DNA of 64,000 nt from Nemophila menziesii (lineage: Eukaryota; Streptophyta; Magnoliopsida; Boraginales; Hydrophyllaceae), in contig JARWIR010000017.1 in assembly GCA_029959085.1 (NCBI GenBank), forward strand, positions 26,722,144 through 26,786,143, written 5' to 3'. Made by a program: the position numbers and the translations under genes. Position 1 is the first letter of the stretch, and every line of letters starts with the position of its first letter. A model generated the notes under the pieces. It was given only the letters and a program-made list of their open reading frames with translations, searched no databases and was not told where the DNA came from. This document shows, piece by piece, positions 55,967 through 64,000 of the stretch.

Positions 55967-56769
55967 TTCTTTTTAATGATTTTTTCTTAATCAATGAATT
56001 CATTATTTCGTGATAACATGAATCTAATTTAGTTTTCTTATAGGATCTTGCACGCAAGTCTTCCTCGCTAGTGAATGATTTCTCGATGATTGGTACATTT
56101 AACCATTATCGTGCTATAATATTTTTTTGTCAAGGTGCTATAATATATATCATATTTTTAGAATTTCGTGATGTAATTTATACTACTTTTTGAAAATTAT
56201 GTATTGTAATATTTTGCAGGTAGGTGTTTAGGCTTTATTGCAGGAAATAAAGTATTTGCTAGTAATTGTTTAAAATAGAAGTCTCGAACTATTAAACTTC
56301 AGATGATGAATCTTACCTAATGAAGATGAAGATTTAGTATTGTTGGAGTTTTATTTTTAACAATATAACTCAATAATTTACCTTACATCGGATTTAAAGG
56401 TTCAATAGAAACATAGAATAATGTTTTTCATGTCTAAAAGTTTAACTTGTATATTTTTACTTTATTTTTTATTTAACTTTTAAAGATTATCAAATCTTAA
56501 CTTTTATGAATGGTAATGGATATAAAATTTTGAAATTTCCTAAATTTATGAAAATAAATGTACCAAAGATTTCCAAAAAAAATTAAAATAATAAAATATA
56601 GGATTTTCGAAAAATTCCAAAATTCCCGAAATTTTCGGGTGTTCCGAAATCGGAATGAAATTTTGAATTTTGATTTTTTTTGGATTGGAATTCGATTGAA
56701 TTTTGTTCTTCCAAAAGAAAATTGAAAATTTCCGAATAAACCCTTTTGCAATCTGATCCGGCCAATTTT
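55967..56769. other. Copia 3' flank, unclassified
   Basis: Direct match to 38118-38924, including GAAATTTC-rich low complexity at 56500-56765. The left arm has lost it. Confidence 0.45.
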
Positions 56770-57967
<1,198 letters not shown>

Positions 57968-58332
57968 ATCAACGATCAATAAAAAACTTGTCAATATCAC
58001 CAAGAGGAGATGCAAAAGCTTCAATATTATCAACCTCAATGCACTCTTGAATTTAGTTATGAACCTGGATCTAGAAGATTGCATTTGAGACAAACTTCTC
58101 TAGGTTCATCCCCTAGTTCCATACTTTAAGGACAACATGGTGTTCTTGAACGGTCCAAGGGAGATTATTCCAAGAATTGGAGCGATCCTCTTAAGAATGA
58201 AAATCGGTAAGGTGTGTATTATACTTCAATTACTCCTAGTAGCAAGGCCTATAAGCCTCTAGGTGCAGTTAATTGTCCTATCCAAGGCTAGAGCATCAAA
58301 CTTATTTTCCGCTAAAACTTTAGCAACCAAAC
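57968..58332. other. Unclassified stretch, right arm
   Basis: Inverse of 24701-25061. No recognised gene. Confidence 0.4.
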
Positions 58333-58578
58333 ATGAGGGTGGAGGTCAAGGTCTTTTGCAAGAAACCGTTGGAGTTTAACTCTTATAGGGCACATAGGAG
58401 GCTTGCCAGCATCTGTTTTTTGTATTCACTGGGTTTGTACCTATTAGATCTTAATCTTTCAAAAGAGAATATGAGTTTGCGCGAGGCCATAGTTGTTCAG
58501 AAACAAGCAACAAATGGAGAGAAAAATGATTGTAGGGGTGAAATAATCACAATTTCTAAGGCTAGGAAGCACCCATAA
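58333..58578 (+). CDS. Hypothetical 81-residue open frame (right arm), uncertain
   Basis: Same frame as 40427-40672 with one difference (RLASICF rather than RLAGICF). Unrecognised. Confidence 0.2.
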   Translation: MRVEVKVFCKKPLEFNSYRAHRRLASICFLYSLGLYLLDLNLSKENMSLREAIVVQKQATNGEKNDCRGEIITISKARKHP

Positions 58579-59551
58579 AAATATTCTAGGACAAGCAAGG
58601 TGTGTTTATAATACTAGTAGTACGGTAACTATGCAGATCATTCACTTAATCAGATTAATTATCAGATAGTGAAATTTTTATCAAAAACTAATGAAAAGAT
58701 CATGATGGTAATATTTAATAAGATATTGAGAAATCATATTTATATGGTAAATATTGTAAGAAAGTGGATTATTTGCAGTCAGCGCAATATGAGAATGAAA
58801 GCCCTAAGAAGAGGTGCCTGATCAGATGGAAATCGTTTGATCAAGATCATATTATATTGTATGTGATCCAAGGTGCATAGTAGAATAGAAATGTAGAAAC
58901 TAAGGTATTTTTTAAAGTGATAAACATTGAGTGTTGAATAAATAGTCGAATAGAATTTATTCTATTAAAAGGAAGTGTCTGAATATAAAGAAACATTTGA
59001 GTATTAATCTAGTGTCTTAATGAACCAGATTAAGACATCCTTAAGTATAAACAAATATCCCCTAAATTAGTGTAGCCTTAGATTTATTTCGTGTAGTAAT
59101 CAATCCATATCAAAGAGAGAATCGAGAAAAAAATATTCCATTTGGGTAAAATTGATCTATTTAATACCATAACAGTAAGATTGGAAGGAAATCATTATCA
59201 AGGAAATAGAAGATCTTATCCCCATCAGCCAGATCGAGAGTTTAGTACATGACATTTATTGTTAAAAACATTACGTAAAAAATTTATAAATTAACTAAAA
59301 GGCCCTATATTTCTTCTTGTATGCTCGGGCCGACCCTAGAGCCATGACAAAAATGTGGGTTAAGATATGTTATAATTGACAAAGAAAAACTGTTATAATT
59401 ATATGTCATTGCGTGCCTTTAAACAATTACTTTATTTTTGCTATAATGTTAAGAAAATAAATTGTATTATCATTGTTAAAATACAACTTATAGTTTAAAC
59501 AATAAAATCAAACCACGCACATCAATATGAATGCATCAACTAAACATGGCT
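58579..59551 (-). other. 3' flank of TPD1-like copy 5, with M1 empty site
   Basis: TATAAAGAA occurs once at 58984-58992; this is the unoccupied M1 target. Otherwise AT-rich and gene-free. Confidence 0.6.
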
Positions 59552-60052
59552 TTAACTGCAAGCCTCGTAAGACTCATATAATTCAAAACCAAATTGTTTA
59601 TCCCAAGCATAAAGAAAACTAATAGAAGTCATTGCGTATATCGGCAACTCATTGTTAAGAATACATTGGTCTCCGGACTTGTTTAAAATAACGGGATCAA
59701 TCTTTTCGACTGTTTGGAATCCCAAACAAGCTAATTTCACGCTCAATAAAGTACAAGCACAACTATTAGTGACAGTGACATTCCATTCCGTCTTATTTTG
59801 CACTTTTATTCCTGTTGGAACTTGTTTAATGAGTAGAGTACTTGGAGGACATCGAGTAAAAGCTAAACCTGAAACGTAAACAAATCAAGATTTAAAAAAA
59901 AGGATATGTTGTTTACAAAAAACTTAGTACCATGATTTGATAAAGAAAAAACAAATAAATAGATGAAGAAACAATAAGTTTAATTCGCAAATACCTTTAT
60001 TTACAAGAGAAAGGAAGAAAAACAAATTTAAGAGAATAATAATTCTAATCAT
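59552..60052 (-). CDS. TPD1-like secreted cysteine-rich protein, copy 5
   Basis: Exons 60052-59995 and 59868-59552 with a GT/AG intron; 124 residues. The protein reads as copy 2 (residue 112 is phenylalanine). A base change in the LLIKQ region near 59829 is silent. It is the outer gene of the right arm, mirror of copy 2. Signal peptide, six cysteines and core motifs are intact. Confidence 0.88.
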
Positions 60053-61164
60053 TTTAACAGTCGAAAATGTATTGTTAGAATGTAATGGTAAACTTATATA
60101 TAATGATAATTTTAATGGTTTAAGAATTAATAATCACAATAAAATATACATAAATGGATTAAAAATATCTATAAATATTAAAATATGATATTGTTACTTT
60201 CTTTATCATATATTTATAGCGTCTAACTGATTATAATTATTTTAATTAAAGAGTAATAATTATCTAGTTGATAAATATAGATATTATCAATTATTTTGTA
60301 TATATTTTTTTATCACTCGTGTATTTAAAATTAGATTATTTCAAATAAATATGATATGTAAAATTAATCTGAAAAATAAAATAAGTGATTCGACTATATA
60401 ATCACTCATATATAGAGTAGAATGACAAAAAATAGTAACAAAACTATCATATTCTTCTTTTTCCTTTTTTTATTTTTTGACAATCTTTTTCCGATTGAAT
60501 ACCATATTCTTTTCTTATAACCCCTTGATTAGTCTAATTTATAACTATTTTAGATTGTTTGAGGAGTAATATAGGAAATTCTTTTATTCATGGAAGGTTT
60601 GTATTGATTTGAAATATAAATCAAGTACTATAGCAAAAATACAATAAATCTATAAATATAAAGTACGAACTTTTGGAGGAATACTTTAGGAAATTATATA
60701 TTTCATGGAAGGTTTATTTTGATTTGAGAAATAAATCAAATACTCTAGCAAAAATATAACATACCGATAAATATAAATTATGAAAAGTTAGTAAAGAAAA
60801 TCATTATGAAAGGATTACGTGGATGACATTTTGTAGCTAAATAAATAGAGTTTCTTTTTAAGTTAAGTATATTTGTTACAAAAAAATTGGTAAAACAAGT
60901 ATCCTATCAAAATAACTGAGACTCTAATATTTTTTTTTAGATGTATGGATGTCCGGGCCAGCTAACGCGTACCACGACTATTCCCATAATTTGATCACCA
61001 CCTTTTATTTATCTGTATTATAAAAAACACAATCATTCAATCGCCCGTCATTACATTGTAATCTTTTTCTATCATTTATAAATAAAAAAAGAATATATAT
61101 ATATATTATAATAGTTTATTTAATTTGTTTTTATAAAATAGAAAGATATATATTATATATTAAG
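60053..61164 (-). other. 5' flank of TPD1-like copy 5
   Basis: Inverse of 21865-22980. A TATATATAAG element on the minus strand (60093-60102) lies about 50 bp upstream of the ATG. Confidence 0.6.
60093..60102 (-). promoter_or_regulatory. Candidate TATA box of TPD1-like copy 5
   Basis: TATATATAAG on the minus strand, at the same distance as in the other copies. Confidence 0.45.
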
Positions 61165-61178
61165 AAACAAATATTATT

Positions 61179-61291
61179 AACCAGTTGGGATTAGCTCACT
61201 GGCCAGAGCCTCTGTCATCCAATCTAGTGGTGCAGGTTCGAACCGAGTTAATGACTCCGAGTTCTAAGTGACTCTCCTATGTACCAAAAAA
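61179..61291 (+). mobile_element. tRNA-derived SINE, right arm
   Basis: Head AACCAGTTGGGATTAGCTCA with A box, B box GGTTCGAACCG near 61235, A-tail, and perfect 14-bp duplication AAACAAATATTATT (61165-61178 and 61292-61305). Inverse of 21737-21850. Confidence 0.82.
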
Positions 61292-61429
61292 AAACAAATA
61301 TTATTTATCATATATATATATATCAATTAAGAAACGATAAATACCATTTAAAAATATTAAAAAGATATTTATTTGCTATTATATAATCTGTATATCATAT
61401 ATCTATATCTATATCTATAATCTATATTA

Positions 61430-61601
61430 TATTATAAGGTTTTTTGATAAGTGGTGGCCAGGATCGATTCTGGCCAAACATAAGTGGTGGCCAAGATCGT
61501 TTCTGGCCCCACATATCATTAAAACTATTAATTAATTCTTAATTACTTAACAAAAAAAACATAAAACAAAAAATCTTAAATAACTCTTTACATTTAATTA
61601 A
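61430..61601 (-). repeat. Repeat D, distal part (right arm)
   Basis: Inverse of 21428-21612, with the GGCC-bounded palindrome pair at about 61455-61510. Continues at 62893-63030 beyond M3. Confidence 0.75.
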
Positions 61602-62892
61602 GGGTCAATTACCCAAGGAGACTTGAGAAAAATCAATGTGCCACTTAGGAGCTAGTCAATTCTTCTCTCCTTCTTAAAGGCCAATAAAACGTCCAATGTC
61701 ATAACTACCCTTCTAGTGCATATAAGACAAAAAAATAGATTATTTCTCTCTCCTCCACTACCATTAATCTCTCTCCTCCTTTATCATTTTTTCTCTCTCC
61801 TCTTTCATTAATTATCAAATATTTTCCAGCTCCGACCACAACCACCGATCACCGCCGGCCACCGCCGGAAAAAGTTCTGAGCGTGGAAAAAAGTTCTGAG
61901 TCTGGAAAATAGTTCTGAGTCTGGAAAAAAGTTCTGAGTCTGAGTGCAAAAATTCTGAGTCTGAGTGCAAAAGTTCTGAGTCTGAGTGCAAAAGTTCTGA
62001 GTCTGAGTGCAAAAGTTCCATTAACGCTAGATTTTTAATCGCCAACAGTGTTGAGCGCAAAAGTTCTGAGTCTGAGTGCAAAAGTTCCATTAACGCCAGA
62101 TTTTTAATCGCCAACAGTGTTGAGCGCAAAAGTTCTGAGTCTGAGTGCAAAAGTTCTGAGTCTGAGTGCAAAAGTTCCATTAACGCCAGATTTTTAATCG
62201 CCAACAGTGTTGAGCGCAAAAAGTTCTATGTGCAAAAGTTCTGAGCGCAAAAGTTCTGAGCGCAAAAGACCAAAAAAATAAACAGAAACATGAAGCAAGA
62301 ACAAATCTGCTACATAAACTTGCTGAGTATCTCGAATCGACTTGCTACCGGAGATCCAAGCTTCTTCTTCACAAATATAAGCACAAAAACAACTTCGTTT
62401 ATCCATGGCTTTCAAATCCGATCTTAGAGATTATTGTGCAGCAGATCAATTTCTTCCTTCCATGGCGGAACCCTAGATCGAAACTCTATTTCGGATCGGT
62501 CAAATCTCCACCTTCACTGCGGTATTCATCGAAGTTCATGCCAACAGTCTTCTTCTCCGCGCTCTCTTCTTCGGTTGCTTGGTGGCTGCGTGCTTCAAGT
62601 GAAGCAATGGAAAGAAGGAATATTACGGAGTGGAGAAGAGAGGCGTTGATTGTAAGAGATGAGGAGAGAGGTAGAAAGAGAGAGAGAAATATTTCTGAAA
62701 ATGTAATTTAGGATTTAAAAGATATTATGATAATATTTAGTATATATAGAGAATAAAAAAGGGTAGGAAAGTAATTGGGAAATTAGGTTCTAGTGTTAAA
62801 ATTAGTTTGTGGCCTTTAGTAAGAAGAGCCAAAAGAGGCGGTCTTGTTAGGTCTCGGTGTAGTGATTTCAAGACCCTTTGGGTAATAATCTC
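61602..62892. mobile_element. MULE-like element M3, right arm
   Basis: Inverse of 20100-21427 but 37 bp shorter, mostly from minisatellite copy number. Flanks TTTAATTAA (61593-61601) and TTTAATTTA (62893-62901) match at 8 of 9 bases. No transposase. Confidence 0.75.
61880..62225 (-). repeat. Compound minisatellite in M3, right arm
   Basis: Same units as 20740-21130 in a different arrangement; the long minus-strand frame over it is an artefact of unit lengths. Confidence 0.9.
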
Positions 62893-63214
62893 TTTAATTT
62901 ATAATATTTATATAATAAAACATAATGTACCTAAATTCTCATATTACTACGCAAAAATCTTTAATTTCTCTCATAATTCTTTTATTATTCTCATAAATAT
63001 CTCAAAAAAATTTATTGATAAATATAGGTATTATTGATAAAAAAAAATTGACATATAATATCAAAAGGTTAAATGGATGTTCAATAGACATACAAATAGG
63101 GAGCAATGATATATATATACCACATAATATATCAAGTATGATGTGCTGTGATTTGGTTAAAAATGAATTGCTAATCTATTTATTTTCTTGATGTGTTGTG
63201 ATTTTGTTAGAAAC
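62893..63214. other. Repeat D proximal part and AT-rich flank
   Basis: Inverse of 19778-20099; repeat D sequence to about 63030, then unclassified AT-rich DNA with a duplicated TGTTGTGATT-type word. Confidence 0.5.
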
Positions 63215-63466
63215 TATGAATCTCAAAAATTACCTAGGAATTCCAACATGCCATAAAAGATCCAAAGTGGAATTACTTGAATGGATAGCTAAAAAGATCT
63301 TCAAACACACAAAGGGTTGGAAAGCAAAACTTCTTTCGGAAGGAGTGAAGTAAGTACTCATCAAAGCTATCTTACGAGCTATTCCTAACAACTATTTCTC
63401 AATTTTTTTGTTTCCCATCTCCTTTTGTAAAAAACTTATATCCGCTATCTCTAACTTCTAGTGAAA
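63215..63466 (+). pseudogene. LINE RT C-terminal fragment, right arm
   Basis: Inverse of 19526-19777: NLKNYLGIPTCHKRSK, GWKAKLLSEGVK, stop, VLIKAILRAIP. It ends at the CACTA insertion, with AAA (63464-63466) as target duplication. Confidence 0.8.
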
Positions 63467-64000
63467 CACTACTACAGATCGGGGTTTTACCCACGACAGT
63501 TTACCGACGACACGCAAAGTCGTCGGTAATCTTTTGTTATTTACCGACGACAGGTAATTACCCACGAGAAATCTTTCGCCGGTAATTTACCGACGACTAG
63601 TCTCGTGGGTAAATGACATAACGCCGTCATTAATTTTTTTTTCCTTGGAATTGTCGTCGGTAAGTTACCGACAAATTAAAAATTCGTCGCTAAATTCTAG
63701 ATTTTAGCGACGAGTCTTTACGTTTACCGACGACTTTACGTGTCGTCGGTAAATTTGACGTGCATATATGGACAGTTTGTATTTTTATCTCCTTAAACCC
63801 CAAAAACCCCATTTTTTTCTCCCAATTTCTCCCAAAAACATCAATCAAACTCATTCAATTTTTTTGCAATACCTTCTCCAATTCATCTCTAACCATTTGG
63901 AAGCTTATAATCAAGGTGGGGTATCATCAACACACAATTTCATCTACAAATATTAGGTAAATTCTAGATTTTTATTTATTTATTTATTATGATCATATTT
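63467..64000 (+). mobile_element. Second CACTA copy, terminal 534 bp, runs off right edge
   Basis: Starts CACTACTACAGATCGGGGTT, followed by the subterminal ACCGACGAC array (63490-63755) and the leader, as in 19525-18992 reversed. It occupies the same LINE position, so it is the palindromic copy of the same insertion. Whether its transposase gene is intact cannot be seen. Confidence 0.9.

Noticed and set aside
61179..61250. Functional tRNA gene
   Set aside because: A and B boxes are present, but no complete cloverleaf can be drawn, and the A-tail with target duplication shows a SINE.

Overview
The window is AT-rich plant nuclear DNA, almost certainly angiosperm. Supporting evidence: spliced genes with GT/AG introns, a Sirevirus-type Ty1/copia retrotransposon with an initiator-Met-tRNA primer site, En/Spm (CACTA) DNA transposons, Mutator-like elements with 9-bp target duplications, tRNA-derived SINEs, RNase H-bearing LINE remains, and small secreted proteins of the plant TPD1 (TAPETUM DETERMINANT 1)-like family. 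I cannot name the species.

Layout. 1-1927: end of a degenerate CACTA element (it continues off the left edge) with a SINE nested in it. 2157-3190: telomere-like GGTTAA array. 3200-4347: a tandemly duplicated dispersed repeat. 5379-5927: a two-exon TPD1-like gene (copy 1). 6125-7913 and 19526-19777: one LINE, split by an 11.6-kb CACTA element at 7914-19525. That CACTA carries an apparently intact five-exon TnpA-like gene, a TnpD-like transposase gene with two in-frame stops, a 40-bp minisatellite and a solo LTR.

18992-64000: a very large inverted repeat (palindrome). The left arm is 18992-37957 and the right arm is 41087 to the window end, with a spacer of about 3.1 kb (37958-41086). Each arm carries, from outside in: the CACTA end, LINE fragment, a MULE with a minisatellite, a TPD1-like gene, a Sirevirus-like copia, a second MULE, LTR and LINE debris, another TPD1-like gene, and a third MULE at the centre. 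Four nearly identical TPD1-like genes therefore sit in the palindrome (22981-23481 and 35951-36451 on +; 43120-42619 and 60052-59552 on -). Within the right arm and spacer there is also an older tandem duplication.

History read from target-site duplications: (1) a unit containing a TPD1-like gene and one MULE was tandemly duplicated, with a junction between an LTR fragment and a SINE; (2) the copia inserted in one unit (empty site preserved at 38113-38117) and a MULE inserted in the other (empty sites at 24041-24049 and 58984-58992); (3) the block was inverted and duplicated through a breakpoint inside MULE sequence, leaving a chimeric MULE at 37020-37957 whose two flanks match two different insertion sites; (4) the left arm lost about 3.9 kb, including the copia 3' end. 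The right-arm copia keeps both LTRs and long gag and pol frames; the left one is truncated and carries stops and a frameshift.

Host function: the only convincing host genes are the five TPD1-like genes, which encode predicted secreted proteins of 124 residues with six cysteines. Everything else is mobile-element sequence, its debris, or unclassified AT-rich DNA.
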